In this document: one piece after another, positions 35,538-45,705 of the stretch
How positions within the stretch are numbered: the stretch's first letter is position 1
Layout: the number at the start of each line of letters is the position of its first letter
NCBI RefSeq assembly: GCF_009696445.1
Contig: NZ_VULZ01000003.1
Coordinates: forward strand, 1-64,000
Source: Porcincola intestinalis
GTDB lineage: Bacteria > Bacillota > Clostridia > Lachnospirales > Lachnospiraceae
DNA length: 64,000 nt
Reading direction: 5' to 3'
The notes under the pieces: model-generated
Told to the model about the DNA's origin: nothing
What the model saw: only the letters and a program-made list of their open reading frames with translations
Databases searched by the model: none
Program-made: the position numbers and the translations under genes

Positions 35538-36734
35538 TCAGCAGAAGAATCTCGGCATATTTCTTGCTGCAAGCTTCTCCAGCGCCGCCTGCGGATTCTT
35601 CTCCTTTGCGAGGAAGATCATCGCCGCGATGATATACGGCTTATAGGAGGCTTCCTTGTACAAGGTATCAAGCGCCGCGTTGAAGACCGGTGCCTCAACC
35701 TCGCCTCTCTCGCAGGAGACACCCTCGATATCCGCCGGCAGGCAGTGCAGATACAGGGCCTTGCCGTTGTTGGTGGTCTTCATGAGCTTCTCGGTGCAGC
35801 ACCAGTCCATGTATTCCTTGTTGTGCTCAAGCATCTGCTTCTCAAGCCTGTCGATGCCCTCGAAGTCGCCCTCTCCGTACAGGTTCGTGCGGGTCTCCAT
35901 CATTGCAAACGGCGCCCAGCTCTTCGGGTAGACGATGTCCGCCCCCTCGAACGCCTCCGCCATGTTGTTGGTCTTGGTGAAAGATCCGCCGCTCTTTGCC
36001 GCGTTCTTGCGCGCGATCTCCTCCGTCTCCGGCATCACGTCATATCCGTCCGGATGCGCCAGCACGACATCCATCCCGAAACGGGTCATCAGGCCGATGA
36101 CACCCTGCGGAACGGAGAGCGGCTTGCCGTAGCTTGGTGAGTAAGCCCAGCTCATGACGAGCTTCTTGCCCTTCAGGTTCTCAACTCCGCCAAAGTAGTG
36201 GATGACCTCCTCCATGTCCGCCATGCACTGCGTCGGATGGTCGACATCGCACTGCAGGTTAACGAGCGTCGGCTTCTGCTCGAGGATCCCGTCTCTGTAT
36301 CCCTTCTCGACAGCGTCCGCAACCGTCTTCTGATAGGTGTGGCCCTTGCCGATGTACATGTCGTCACGGATTCCGATGACGTCCGCCATGAAGGAAACCA
36401 TGTTGGCGGTCTCACGGACCGTCTCACCGTGTGCGATCTGACTCTTCTTCTCGTCCAGATCCTGCGGGGTCAGTCCCAGCAGGTTGCAGGCGGATGCAAA
36501 TGAGAATCTGGTTCTGGTCGAGTTGTCGCGGAAGATCGAGATCCCGAGACCGGAATCAAAGATTCTGGTGGAAATGTTGTTTTCTCTCAGGTGTCGCAGT
36601 GCGTCCGCTACTGTAAATACAGCGGCAAGCTCATCGTCCGTCTTGTCCCAGGTCCAGAAGAAGTTGTCGTTGTACATCTTTTTGAAATCCAGTGTGTCCA
36701 GTTTCCCGATAAACTGCTTCAGCTCAGCGTCCAT
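35538..36734 (-). CDS. ygeW: YgeW-type knotted carbamoyltransferase
   Basis: The 398-residue protein has the carbamoyl-phosphate site FRDNSTRTRFSF and the HCLPAD motif of aspartate/ornithine carbamoyltransferases. Its long N-terminus and closely similar length fit the YgeW branch (about 396 residues) rather than ArgF or PyrB. YgeW enzymes are trefoil-knotted carbamoyltransferases whose substrate has been tied to ureido intermediates of purine breakdown. In the catabolic direction it would release carbamoyl phosphate for the carbamate kinase next door. AGGAG lies upstream of the ATG. It follows ygeY by about 80 bases. Confidence 0.93.
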   Translation of the reverse strand: MDAELKQFIGKLDTLDFKKMYNDNFFWTWDKTDDELAAVFTVADALRHLRENNISTRIFDSGLGISIFRDNSTRTRFSFASACNLLGLTPQDLDEKKSQIAHGETVRETANMVSFMADVIGIRDDMYIGKGHTYQKTVADAVEKGYRDGILEQKPTLVNLQCDVDHPTQCMADMEEVIHYFGGVENLKGKKLVMSWAYSPSYGKPLSVPQGVIGLMTRFGMDVVLAHPDGYDVMPETEEIARKNAAKSGGSFTKTNNMAEAFEGADIVYPKSWAPFAMMETRTNLYGEGDFEGIDRLEKQMLEHNKEYMDWCCTEKLMKTTNNGKALYLHCLPADIEGVSCERGEVEAPVFNAALDTLYKEASYKPYIIAAMIFLAKEKNPQAALEKLAARNMPRFFC

Positions 36735-36762
36735 AGCTATGATCTCCTCTCGTCTTCTTAAA

Positions 36763-36796
36763 GGCCGGCTGCCTGTCGAATATCCGGCAGCCGGCC
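36763..36796 (-). other. Strong intercistronic hairpin between ygeY and ygeW
   Basis: An 11-bp perfect GC-rich stem (36763-36773 with 36786-36796) has a 12-base loop. No T run follows on the minus strand, so mRNA stabilisation or processing is more likely than termination. Confidence 0.5.
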
Positions 36797-36818
36797 AGTT
36801 GTTCCATTACAGAATGCA

Positions 36819-38213
36819 TTACAGAATGTTGTTGTTCGTCTTTCCGCCTCTGTACTCCTCGATATCGGAGGTCTTCTCTTCGGTCGGATACAGCGGGATT
36901 GCCGCCGCGTACAGCGCAGCCGCCCTCACCAGATCATCCTTCCAGGTGATCTCATTCGGTGCATGCGCCTGGCTCTCTGCGCCCGGCCCGAAGCCGACAC
37001 ACGGAATGCCGTAGCGGCCCATGATCGAGACACCGTTCGTGGAGAACGTCCACTTGTCTGTCAGCGGGCGGTCACGGAGCGCCTCCTGTCCCTTCGGCGC
37101 AATTCTCTTGTCGCCGAACAGTGCCTTGTGGGCATCCGTGAGGGCCTTGACATGTGCCGCGCTCTCCTTGCTGATCCAGGTCGGGAAGTATGCTTCTGTC
37201 TCGTAGACCTCGCCGGTCCATGCCGGGCGGGCGTACATGTACATCGAGACCTTCACATCATCCCCATACTTCTTCACAGCAGGCAGGTTGCGGATTTCCT
37301 CCAGACAGGTCTCGTAGGTCTCGCCTGCCGTCATGCGGCGGTCGATCGAGATCGCGCAGCTGTCCGCGACAGCGCAGCGGCTCGGAGACGTGTAGAAAAT
37401 CTGGGAAACCGTGCAGGTTCCTCTTCCAAGGAATCTTGCATCCTCATAATTCTCAGGGTTGTACTTCGGATCGAGCATCTTGGACAGACCGCGGATCACA
37501 GTGCTGTCTGTGCAGTCGTTGTTGTTCAGAGCCCGGACGTCGCTTATGATGTCCGCCATCTTGTAAATAGCGTTGTCGCCGCGCTCCGGCGCGGAGCCAT
37601 GGCAGGAAACCCCCTTGACATCGACACGGATTTCCATGCGACCGCGCTGGCCTCTGTAGACGCCGCCGTCTGTCGGTTCCGTGGATATGACAAACTCCGG
37701 TCTGATCTTGTCCTTGTTGACGATGTACTGCCAGCACAGCCCGTCGCAGTCCTCCTCCATGACGGAGCCGACAACCATGATCTTGTATCCCTCCGGGATC
37801 AGATCCAGGTCTTTCATGATCTTCGTGCCGTAGAGCGCGGAGGCCATGCCGCCTTCCTGATCGGAAGCGCCTCTTCCATAGATGATGTCGTCTGTCTCAT
37901 ATCCCTCGTACGGATCGTTCGTCCAGTTGTCCCGGTTGCCGATGCCGACGGTGTCGATATGGCTATCGATTGCGATGATCTTCTTGTCATCGCCGATGTC
38001 TCCGTGTCTGCCCATCCAGCCGATGATGTTGCCAAGTCCGTCGATCTCAACCTTATCGAACCCGACCTTCTCCATCTCTGCCTTGATGCAGGCGACGACT
38101 TCCTTCTCCTCCGTGCTCTCGCTCGGGTGGGAAATCATCGCTCTGAGAAACCGCGTAAGGTCGCTGCGGTATCCTTCTGCTGCCTTTTTGATCTGTTCGT
38201 AATCGAGACTCAT
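36819..38213 (-). CDS. ygeY: YgeY-type M20 family peptidase/deacylase
   Basis: The start is ATG 38213 ([18 protein letters not shown]), seven bases after GGAGGG; upstream in-frame codons lack a ribosome site. The 464-residue protein shows M20 metal-site motifs: [26 protein letters not shown] with the catalytic acid region, EEDCDG, and STEPTD. A dimerisation domain sits in the middle and a glycine-rich C-terminal metal site follows. YgeY is a member of the urate-type gene set conserved in gut anaerobes and is thought to hydrolyse an amide or ureido intermediate. It lies between dpaL and ygeW on the same strand, 72 bases after dpaL. Confidence 0.9.
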   Translation of the reverse strand: MSLDYEQIKKAAEGYRSDLTRFLRAMISHPSESTEEKEVVACIKAEMEKVGFDKVEIDGLGNIIGWMGRHGDIGDDKKIIAIDSHIDTVGIGNRDNWTNDPYEGYETDDIIYGRGASDQEGGMASALYGTKIMKDLDLIPEGYKIMVVGSVMEEDCDGLCWQYIVNKDKIRPEFVISTEPTDGGVYRGQRGRMEIRVDVKGVSCHGSAPERGDNAIYKMADIISDVRALNNNDCTDSTVIRGLSKMLDPKYNPENYEDARFLGRGTCTVSQIFYTSPSRCAVADSCAISIDRRMTAGETYETCLEEIRNLPAVKKYGDDVKVSMYMYARPAWTGEVYETEAYFPTWISKESAAHVKALTDAHKALFGDKRIAPKGQEALRDRPLTDKWTFSTNGVSIMGRYGIPCVGFGPGAESQAHAPNEITWKDDLVRAAALYAAAIPLYPTEEKTSDIEEYRGGKTNNNIL

Positions 38214-38285
38214 GTACATACCCTCCATAAGACGATCTGCGTGCATCTCCTGAATCTTCAACTCACTCTACCACACTTCTGCCTG

Positions 38286-39554
38286 TCAGGACAGCCGTCC
38301 GTGGCCGACAAACTGTTTTTCACCTGGCTCGATGCCGTAGGCACCATCCCAGACGACCCTTCTGAAATAATCCGGATCGGTATTTCCTTCTGTCGAGAAG
38401 ATCAGAACCTGTGAATCGCTTCCAAGCTCCAGCTCATCCCGCAGCGGCTTTAAGCGGTCGTCCATCATGATCTGTGCCACGGCCCCCATGCCGACAGCGC
38501 CGGACTCACCGGAAATAACGACCGGGTCTCCGTGGAGCGGTACAGCAAGCATTCGCATGCCCTTAGCGGCCACCCAGTCGACCGCTGAGATGAAGCAGTC
38601 CGCATGGTTTCTGAGGATGTCCCAGCCGATGATGTTCGGCTCGCCGCAGGCCAGTCCCGCCATGATCGTCTTCAGGTCGCCCTTCACAACGGCTGGCTCT
38701 CCGGTTCCCTTCACGGCCCCCTTGTACAGGCAGGCCGCCGCGCTGGCCTCCACGATAATGAACTTGGGCGGGTTGTGCGGATACAGATTCGTGAAATATC
38801 CGACGACAGAGGAAGCAAGGGAGCCGACGCCGGCCTGTACGAATACGTGGGTCGGCCGGTTGACCTCTACTTCCTTCAGCTGTTCAGCCGCCTCGCTGGA
38901 GATGGTGCCATAGCCCTGCATGATCCAGGACGGGATGTCCGTATATCCTTCCCACGCGGTATCCTGCACGATAACACCGTGCTTTGTCTCGGAGGCCTCC
39001 TTCGCGGCGATTCGGACGCAGTCATCGTAATTGACGTCCTCGATCGTGACGGTTGCGCCTTCCTTTGCGATGTTGTCGTAGCGGCTCTTTGAGGAGCCCT
39101 TCGGCATGTGGACGACCGCCTTCTGGTGCAGCCTGTGCGCTGCCCAGGCGACGCCGCGCCCATGGTTTCCGTCTGTCGCGGTGAAGAAGGTCGCGTGTCC
39201 GAAGTCCTTCTCCAGCTCCGGGCTTGTCAGGAAGTCGTAATTGACCTCCGAGATATCCTTGCCGATCTCCTGTGCGATGAAGCGTCCCATCGCATAGGAA
39301 GCCCCGAGCACCTTGAAGGCGTTCAGTCCGAATCTCCATCGCTCGTCCTTGACATAGAGTCCGCCAAGTCCGAGGTACTTTGCCATGTGCGAAAGATCCG
39401 CTAGTGCTGTCACATCGTACTGGGGAAAACTTCTGTGAAAAGCCCTCGCCTTCGCCACGTTCTCCAGAGACATTATCTGAAGATTCTTGTCGTCACTGGG
39501 CGGCATGTGATTCATCGCCCAGCGCATTTCCAGTTCATCCATCTCCGTCTCCAT
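38286..39554 (-). CDS. dpaL: 2,3-diaminopropionate ammonia-lyase
   Basis: This fold type II PLP enzyme (also YgeX) has its cofactor lysine at residue 81 in RFGLNAFKVLGASYA, the substrate loop TDGNHGRGVAW, and a glycine-rich phosphate-binding region (AGVGSLASSVVGY). It converts 2,3-diaminopropionate to pyruvate and two ammonia. The start is uncertain: ATG 39554 has AAGGAAG directly against it, while ATG 39542 has better spacing from that site. It has its own promoter just upstream with a palindrome at the transcription start. It leads the unit dpaL-ygeY-ygeW-arcC. Confidence 0.93.
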   Translation of the reverse strand: METEMDELEMRWAMNHMPPSDDKNLQIMSLENVAKARAFHRSFPQYDVTALADLSHMAKYLGLGGLYVKDERWRFGLNAFKVLGASYAMGRFIAQEIGKDISEVNYDFLTSPELEKDFGHATFFTATDGNHGRGVAWAAHRLHQKAVVHMPKGSSKSRYDNIAKEGATVTIEDVNYDDCVRIAAKEASETKHGVIVQDTAWEGYTDIPSWIMQGYGTISSEAAEQLKEVEVNRPTHVFVQAGVGSLASSVVGYFTNLYPHNPPKFIIVEASAAACLYKGAVKGTGEPAVVKGDLKTIMAGLACGEPNIIGWDILRNHADCFISAVDWVAAKGMRMLAVPLHGDPVVISGESGAVGMGAVAQIMMDDRLKPLRDELELGSDSQVLIFSTEGNTDPDYFRRVVWDGAYGIEPGEKQFVGHGRLS

Positions 39555-39610
39555 CTTCCTTCTTCCCGCCCCGGCCTGAAGCTGCCGCGGTATATAACAA
39601 TATGTTTTTT

Positions 39611-39627
39611 AAACAAACTTTTTGTTT
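39611..39627. promoter_or_regulatory. Palindrome near the dpaL transcription start
   Basis: AAACAAACTTTTTGTTT is a perfect 7-bp inverted repeat with a three-base centre. It lies about 10 bases downstream of the dpaL -10 box, where a repressor could block elongation or clearance. Confidence 0.45.
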
Positions 39628-39636
39628 GGCACTATC

Positions 39637-39664
39637 ACTATAGCATATCTTAACCGCTTGTCAA
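39637..39664 (-). promoter_or_regulatory. Promoter of dpaL-ygeY-ygeW-arcC
   Basis: TTGACA (39659-39664) and TATAGT (39637-39642) are spaced by 16 bases on the minus strand, close to consensus. It lies between the xdhD stop and dpaL. Confidence 0.7.
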
Positions 39665-39729
39665 TGCCTTCCGATCTCATTCCGGAACCCTTTCGATGGC
39701 CCTTTTGAAGCCTTCAGTGTCCCTTCTGC

Positions 39730-42522
39730 TTACTTCTGTTTCTTCCGGTAGTAGGTATCCTCCAGCGGAAGCTTCGTCCGGAGCTTTCCGTCCAGCTCGT
39801 AGTACGCGCCTGCGATGGCCGGCGCTGCCGGAATAGCCGTGATTTCCCCGATTCCCTTCGCGCCGAAAGCCGTCTCAATCTCTCCCTCCTTCGGCTCATG
39901 GTGTACCATGATCGCGTGGATCTCCGGAATCTGGGTGGCCCGAAGCAGTCCGAGCGTGCCGAACCGAGCCTTCGGAACACAGTCCTTCAGCGGAAAGTCC
40001 TCCGTCACGCCGTAGCCCATCGACATCAGGACGCCGCCCTCAATCTGTCCTTCGATCGAGAGAGGGTTGATGACCCGGCCTGCGTCGTAGGCGGCATAGA
40101 TGTCTGTGACGCGCCCCTCGTCGTCAAGGACGGCGACATTTGTCGCGTAGGCGTAGGCAATGTGGCTCTTGGGGTTCGGCTTCGCCGCCCCGAGCTTGTC
40201 GGTCGGTTCAAAGTAGACATATGAAAACGCCTGACCCTCGAGCCTTGACAGCTTGCCGTCTGCCGCGTCCAGGGCCTCCCTCAGCTTCCGGCCGGCTCCC
40301 CTGACGGCTTCGCCGGTCAGAAGCGTCTGTCTCGATCCGGAGGTTGTGCCGGAGTCCGGGGCATTCTCGGTGTTGCTGACCGCATTGCGGATACGCGACA
40401 TCGGAAGGCCGGTGATCTCTGCAACATCCTGACAGAAAACGGTCAGGCAGCCCTGCCCGATATCGGAGGCCGCCGAGTAGATGACGACATCCCCCTTCTC
40501 CACCTGCAGCCTTGCCCGGCCCTTGTCCGGCAGGCCGACACCGACACCCGCATTCTTCATCGCGCAGGCGATCCCGGCATGTCCAGGGTTCTTTTCAAAA
40601 ACGTCCCGCACCGCCAGAAGGGTCTCCTTGAGCGCTGTCGAACCGTCTGCGATCTGTCCGTTCGGCAGGACAAGTCCCGGCTCAATCGCATTCCGGAAAC
40701 GGATCTCCCACGGGGAGATGCCGGCCTTCTTCGCCAGCAGATCGATCACGCACTCGAGCGCGAACTCACTCTGTGTGACCCCGAAGCCGCGGAATGCGCC
40801 TGCCGGCGGATTATTCGTATAATACCCGTACCCGCGAATGTCCGTATTCTGGTAGGTGTACGGTCCGACCGCGTGCGTACAGGCACGCTCCAGAACCGGC
40901 CCGCAGAGGGAGGCATAGGCCCCTGTATCAAAGAAGATTTCGCAGTCAAGACCAGTAAACTTCCCGTGTTCATCACAGCCGAGCGTGAAGGTGGCCTTCA
41001 TGGCGTGGCGCTTCGGATGGAAATTGATAGACTCCTGCCTGGAAAAATGAACCTTCACGGCTCTCTTGTAGGTCCAGGCCGCGAGTGCCGCGATGTGCTG
41101 CGCGGAGACATCCTCCTTTCCGCCGAAGCCCCCGCCGATGAGCTGATTCTCGACAACAACACGCTTCGGATCCCAGCCGAACATGATCGCAACCTCGCGC
41201 CTTGTGTCGTAGGCACCCTGGTCGGTTGAAAGAATCTTGACACCATCTTTATACGGAAATGCCACCGCGCACTCCGGCTCCAGAAAAGCATGCTCCGTAA
41301 ACGGCGTCTCGAAGGTTTCCGTCACAGTGTATTTCGAAGCCTGAAGCGCCCGTCTGGCATCCCCTCTCGTCACGTGGCGGCTCTGGCAGAGATTGCCCGC
41401 CTCATGAATCTTCGGGGCGTCCGGCCGCCTTGCCTCGTCGATGTTCCGCACCGGCTCGAGCACCTCATAGTCGACGTGCACAAGCTTCTTCGCTTCTTCC
41501 AGCGCATCCCGGTTTTCCGCAACCACCAGGCAGATCGCGTCTCCAACCATCCTCGTCGTGTCACCCTCGGCGATCATGACGTCCCAGTCCTGCTGGATGT
41601 GGCCGACCTTGTTGTGCGGAACATCCGCCGCCGTCAGGATGCCGATCACGCCCGGAACCTGCCCGGCCTCCGACAGATCAATCCTTCTGACAACCGCTCT
41701 CGGGTATGCCGCCCGCACGCAGGAGGCATAGGCCATTGAGGACGCATCAAAGCCATAGACATCGCTTCGGTTTTCCGCGCTGCCGTCGTAGATGCTGCTG
41801 TCCCGGCGCGCCAGAGCTTCCCGCACCAGGCTGCCGGCCTTCCCCGATTCCTCCGGCAGACTGAGCTCCCTGCTTCTCCTGCGGTAGGGGACATCCTCCT
41901 CGAGCCCGTAGGCTCGATTGAGATTCTGCCAGACGTCCTCGATCTCGATATCATCCGGGTACTTGCCGGTTCCCAGCACCTTCTTTCGCACGTCAACGCG
42001 GAAGGTTCTGGTCCCGACGCGCCCGTAATCCTCCTGTTCCGGCTCGTAATCGATCTTTTTCTCGCCCCGAAGCACCTGTCCCGCAAGGCGGATGCCCTCG
42101 ATGATCTTCCGGTATCCGGTACAGCGGCAGAGGTTGCCGCGGATCGCCGTCTTGATTTCCTCATCCGTCGGATCCGGATTCTGCCTGAGCAGCCCGGCTG
42201 CGCTGATGACCATTCCCGGTGTGCAGAAGCCGCACTGGACGGAGCCGCTGACCCCGAACGCGTAGACAAATGCCTCCTTCTCGAGGTCTGTCAGTCCTTC
42301 CACCGTGACGATTTCTTTTCCGACCGCTCTCTGCGTCTTCAGGACACAGGCTCTCGTCGGTTTTCCGTCCACCAGGATCATGCAGGCGCCGCAGGCGCCC
42401 TCACTGCACCCGTCCTTGACAGAATGAAGATGAAGTTCGTCCCGAAGAAAACGAAGCATCGACGTCTGCTTCGATGTCGATACGCGTTTTCCATTAACCG
42501 TGAATGTATACTGCTCAGCCAT
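39730..42522 (-). CDS. xdhD: XdhD-type (selenium-dependent type) xanthine dehydrogenase, fused Fe-S and molybdopterin protein
   Basis: The start is ATG 42522 ([11 protein letters not shown]), with AAGGAG five bases upstream. Residues 1-150 hold two 2Fe-2S sites: Cys39, 44, 47 and 59, then Cys97, 100, 132 and 134. The rest is the molybdopterin domain ([19 protein letters not shown], and GAKGIGEI with the catalytic glutamate). At 930 residues it matches the fused form without an FAD domain. No in-frame TGA is used; selenium in this family is a labile ligand, not selenocysteine. No YgfM-type FAD subunit is encoded here, so YgfK just upstream may carry electrons. It likely hydroxylates xanthine or works in reverse on urate. 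The true substrate is inferred. Confidence 0.9.
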   Translation of the reverse strand: MAEQYTFTVNGKRVSTSKQTSMLRFLRDELHLHSVKDGCSEGACGACMILVDGKPTRACVLKTQRAVGKEIVTVEGLTDLEKEAFVYAFGVSGSVQCGFCTPGMVISAAGLLRQNPDPTDEEIKTAIRGNLCRCTGYRKIIEGIRLAGQVLRGEKKIDYEPEQEDYGRVGTRTFRVDVRKKVLGTGKYPDDIEIEDVWQNLNRAYGLEEDVPYRRRSRELSLPEESGKAGSLVREALARRDSSIYDGSAENRSDVYGFDASSMAYASCVRAAYPRAVVRRIDLSEAGQVPGVIGILTAADVPHNKVGHIQQDWDVMIAEGDTTRMVGDAICLVVAENRDALEEAKKLVHVDYEVLEPVRNIDEARRPDAPKIHEAGNLCQSRHVTRGDARRALQASKYTVTETFETPFTEHAFLEPECAVAFPYKDGVKILSTDQGAYDTRREVAIMFGWDPKRVVVENQLIGGGFGGKEDVSAQHIAALAAWTYKRAVKVHFSRQESINFHPKRHAMKATFTLGCDEHGKFTGLDCEIFFDTGAYASLCGPVLERACTHAVGPYTYQNTDIRGYGYYTNNPPAGAFRGFGVTQSEFALECVIDLLAKKAGISPWEIRFRNAIEPGLVLPNGQIADGSTALKETLLAVRDVFEKNPGHAGIACAMKNAGVGVGLPDKGRARLQVEKGDVVIYSAASDIGQGCLTVFCQDVAEITGLPMSRIRNAVSNTENAPDSGTTSGSRQTLLTGEAVRGAGRKLREALDAADGKLSRLEGQAFSYVYFEPTDKLGAAKPNPKSHIAYAYATNVAVLDDEGRVTDIYAAYDAGRVINPLSIEGQIEGGVLMSMGYGVTEDFPLKDCVPKARFGTLGLLRATQIPEIHAIMVHHEPKEGEIETAFGAKGIGEITAIPAAPAIAGAYYELDGKLRTKLPLEDTYYRKKQK

Positions 42523-42594
42523 GGCGGCTCCTTCTTGCCAATTGGTCAGCCCACTGTGCTTCTTTTCTCGTGCCCGGCAGAAAACCGGACACGG

Positions 42595-42632
42595 CATGAC
42601 CGGTCGCTCAGGAAAGAGCGGAGCCGGTCATG
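42595..42632 (-). other. Intercistronic hairpin between ygfK and xdhD
   Basis: CATGACCGG and CGCTC on the left pair with GAGCG and CCGGTCATG on the right (42595-42609 with 42616-42632), with a small bulge. A short TTTT follows at some distance on the minus strand. It may be a processing site or weak terminator. Confidence 0.45.
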
Positions 42633-42648
42633 ATCCTGCGATTTTCAG

Positions 42649-45600
42649 TTACAATTCAGCATGTTCTCCGGCGCCCGGAGCAAGCAGATAGCTGTGATGC
42701 TGGATGACTTCCAGTATGAACTTTCTCAGCGGTTCATACAAGTCGGACTTTTCAGCCACATCGACCTCCTGCACCGTTCCGGCAAAGCGAAGACGCACAT
42801 TTGTCCCCTTCAGCACCAAAAAGCCCTGGTTCTCGCTGCTATCCATGTCCTCCTTTGACCAGAACAGCGTCAGCTTGTCCTTGTACGGCCTGCCACTGTA
42901 CGGGCAGAAGACCGCACAGTTGCCGCACTCGTTGCACATCCCGTCCATGTGAAGAATCTGGTCCATCTTCAGCCCCGGAACCTTGATCGCGATGTTCGCG
43001 CGATTCGGACAGACATCCGTGCAGACCTCGCAGACGGTTGCGCAGCCCAGGCATCTCGGATCGGGCTGCTGCGAGAGCTCGGCAGTCAGCTGCCCCTTCT
43101 TTCTTAGAAGCGTCGCCTCGTCCCCGGCGGCATTCTCCTCCTCGTACCGGTCAAAATGCGCGCCTGCAATGGCCTGTGCGCACCGGGCGGCATCCGCGAT
43201 GGCCTTGACGACCGTTGCCGGACCTCTCCTGCCGTCGCCGACCGCATAGATGTGGGGCCTTGAGGTCTGAAGCTGCTCATCGACCACCGGACGTCCCTTT
43301 TCATCGAGCTTGACGGACAGTTTCTCATACAGGGCAGCATCGATTCTTTCCCCGACGGCTGTGATCACCGTATCCGCCGGAAGCAGTTTTTTCTCTCCGG
43401 TATCAACCGGTCTCCTTCTCCCGCTCTCGTCCGGCTCGCCGAGCTTCATGACCGAGCAGACAAGCGTTCCATCCTTCAGGCTGACTGGTGCCAGCAGTTC
43501 CTCGAAGATCACGCCATCCTCGAGTGCCATCCTCAGCTCTTCCTCATCTGCCGGCATATAACGCTTCGTTCTACGGTAGACGAGGCGGACGGTGCGGACA
43601 CCTCTCTGGCGGACCGCTGCCCTGGCCACATCCATCGCAGTGTTGCCGCCGCCGATGACGACCACGTCCTTTCCAAGGTTCAGCGAATCCTGCCCGTACT
43701 TGACGGCTGTCAGGAAGTCGAGCGCATCCATGGACTTACCTTCCTTCAGCACCGGAGCGGATCCCTTCCAGGCGCCTGTCGCGAGGACAAAGTCCGTGAA
43801 GCCGTCCTTTTTCAGCTGTTCAAGGTCTGTGATTTCCTTGCCGGTGATAATCCGGGCTCCGAAACGCTGGCAGAGCTTGACGTCTTTCTCAATCTTCCGG
43901 TCTTCGATCCGGAAATGAGGGATCGCGTATTTCACAATTCCGCCGGCTTCCGGCCTCTTCTCGAACACGACCGTCTCGACGCCGGCTCTCGAGAGGAAGA
44001 AGGCTGACGCAAGTCCGGCAGGCCCCGCGCCGATCACGGCTGCCTTCTTGCCGGAAGCCTTCGGTGCCGGGCGCTTCGGCTCGCTCATGTAGGTGTCGTA
44101 GGCGCTCTCCGCCGCCTGCAGCTTCACCTCGCGGATGTGCAGCCCCTCCTCGTAGTGATTCCGCATGCACCGGTCCGCGCAGGTATGCGGACAGAGCGTT
44201 CCTGTGATGAACGGAAGAGCATTCTTCTCGACAATGATCCGGAAGGCATCGTACGGGCGGCCTTCCTCCATCGCCTGCAGGTATGCCGGAATATCCTGGT
44301 GAATCGGGCAGGACGTCGTGCAGGGCGCAAGGAAGCAGTTCATCAGCGGAAGGCTGTCCTCCACCTTCATCGACGGCAGCGGCTTCACGGGCTTGCTGTA
44401 ACGCCCGCTCTCAAGCGCCCTCTTCTCCAGCTTCGTGACAGCAGAGACATCGACCTTCGTGAACGCCTTACCCGGAATATCCGAGAGCACCTCGTAGAAC
44501 TGTGACAGCCGCTCATACCCGCCCGGCTTGAGGATCGTGGAGGCCACAGTCACCGGCCAGACGCCCGCTGAGACAAGGTCATGGATGTTGAAATAATCCG
44601 CTCCGCCGCAGTATGAGATTCGGAGCTTTCCGTTAAACTGCTCCGAAAGCCGGCGGACCAGCTCAATCGTCAGCGGGAACAGGGCACGCCCCGACATGTA
44701 CATCTCCTCGCTCGGAAGCTCGTGCGCCTTCACGTCAACCGGGAAGGTGTTCGTCAGCTTCACGCCGAAGGACAGGCCGAGCTCATCTGCCTCGCCCTGC
44801 AGACGCTCCAGCATCGGAACAGCATCCTTCCACTGCAGGTCTGTCGTGAAGTGATGATCATCGAACGCGATATAGTCAAAACCGAGCCCGTCCAGCGTTC
44901 TGCGCGCATACTCGTAGCCCAGAAGCGTCGGATTGCACTTGACGAACGTGTTCAGCTTTTTCGTCTTCAGCATGTAGGAGGCGATGGCCTCGATCTCTGC
45001 AGGCGGACAGCCGTGCAGGGTCGACTCCGTCACGGAATCCGAGATTCTTGACGGGATCCGGCGGATATCGCGGATGGTCACATGATGAAGCCTCTTACTC
45101 CGGACTGCCTCCAGCGAAGTTTCCACACAGTCCTGGAAAACCTCATCCTTCGACGCGTCGATCATGGTATCGATAAAGTGGTTGACCTTCGGCTGCCGGA
45201 TGCCGTCGAGGTCGTATCCGACCGACATGTTGAAAACGATGCCGTCCGGATCGCCCAGGTCGAATTCCTTCGCAATGATGTGAATGATGAACCAGGCCTT
45301 GATGTACTCGTGCAGCGCCTCCTCCACGGTCAGCTCTGTCGACCACTCGCAATTGTAGCCCTCATCCCGCATCTCGATGCAGGGCTTCGGAACGCACTTC
45401 GCAAGCTCGCGGCCATCCATCTTCTGGACCGTCTTAAGTTCAAACCAGGATGAGCCGCCCGCATAGGCGGCAATCAGGTTCTGCGCCAGCTGCGTGTTCG
45501 GCCCTGCCGCCGGCCCATAGACTGTCTCGATTGTCTGCCCGAAGATCGGGAACCGTTTCTCCTCGTCCCGCTGTACAACCTTGCGGACACCGAAGATGCT

Positions 45601-45675
45601 TCTGTTCTTCTTGTACTCTGTCAGCACCCAGTCCAGAAGATCCCTGAACGGGATCGGACGCATAATATCGCTCAT
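42649..45675 (-). CDS. ygfK: YgfK-type iron-sulfur flavoprotein oxidoreductase (putative selenate reductase subunit)
   Basis: At 1008 residues it matches YgfK (about 1030). Residues about 1-430 are a dihydroorotate-dehydrogenase-like barrel. Near 448 a GltD-type Cys cluster begins (APCTTSCPIHQDIPAYL, then CPHTCADRC). Two Rossmann motifs follow at about 545 (VIGAGPAGLASA) and 672 (VVIGGGNTAMD). Two ferredoxin clusters close the protein (CLGCATVCEVCTDVCP, CNECGNCAVFCP, about 875-935). It probably moves electrons between NAD(P)H and a partner such as the adjacent XdhD. The selenate name is historical, and its role in urate-type purine use is inferred from the conserved neighbourhood. AGGAGGG precedes the ATG. 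It is 30 bases after ssnA. Confidence 0.92.
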   Translation of the reverse strand: MSDIMRPIPFRDLLDWVLTEYKKNRSIFGVRKVVQRDEEKRFPIFGQTIETVYGPAAGPNTQLAQNLIAAYAGGSSWFELKTVQKMDGRELAKCVPKPCIEMRDEGYNCEWSTELTVEEALHEYIKAWFIIHIIAKEFDLGDPDGIVFNMSVGYDLDGIRQPKVNHFIDTMIDASKDEVFQDCVETSLEAVRSKRLHHVTIRDIRRIPSRISDSVTESTLHGCPPAEIEAIASYMLKTKKLNTFVKCNPTLLGYEYARRTLDGLGFDYIAFDDHHFTTDLQWKDAVPMLERLQGEADELGLSFGVKLTNTFPVDVKAHELPSEEMYMSGRALFPLTIELVRRLSEQFNGKLRISYCGGADYFNIHDLVSAGVWPVTVASTILKPGGYERLSQFYEVLSDIPGKAFTKVDVSAVTKLEKRALESGRYSKPVKPLPSMKVEDSLPLMNCFLAPCTTSCPIHQDIPAYLQAMEEGRPYDAFRIIVEKNALPFITGTLCPHTCADRCMRNHYEEGLHIREVKLQAAESAYDTYMSEPKRPAPKASGKKAAVIGAGPAGLASAFFLSRAGVETVVFEKRPEAGGIVKYAIPHFRIEDRKIEKDVKLCQRFGARIITGKEITDLEQLKKDGFTDFVLATGAWKGSAPVLKEGKSMDALDFLTAVKYGQDSLNLGKDVVVIGGGNTAMDVARAAVRQRGVRTVRLVYRRTKRYMPADEEELRMALEDGVIFEELLAPVSLKDGTLVCSVMKLGEPDESGRRRPVDTGEKKLLPADTVITAVGERIDAALYEKLSVKLDEKGRPVVDEQLQTSRPHIYAVGDGRRGPATVVKAIADAARCAQAIAGAHFDRYEEENAAGDEATLLRKKGQLTAELSQQPDPRCLGCATVCEVCTDVCPNRANIAIKVPGLKMDQILHMDGMCNECGNCAVFCPYSGRPYKDKLTLFWSKEDMDSSENQGFLVLKGTNVRLRFAGTVQEVDVAEKSDLYEPLRKFILEVIQHHSYLLAPGAGEHAEL

Positions 45676-45705
45676 AATCTGAACCCTCCTGTTTCTGTTT
45701 TTCTG

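Noticed and set aside
36963-38414. Plus-strand open frame opposite ygeY (483 codons)
   Set aside because: Antisense to a clear M20 enzyme gene, with no motif of its own.
39730-42522. Selenocysteine in the xanthine dehydrogenase
   Set aside because: The frame has no internal TGA; selenium in this enzyme family is a labile ligand at the molybdenum centre.
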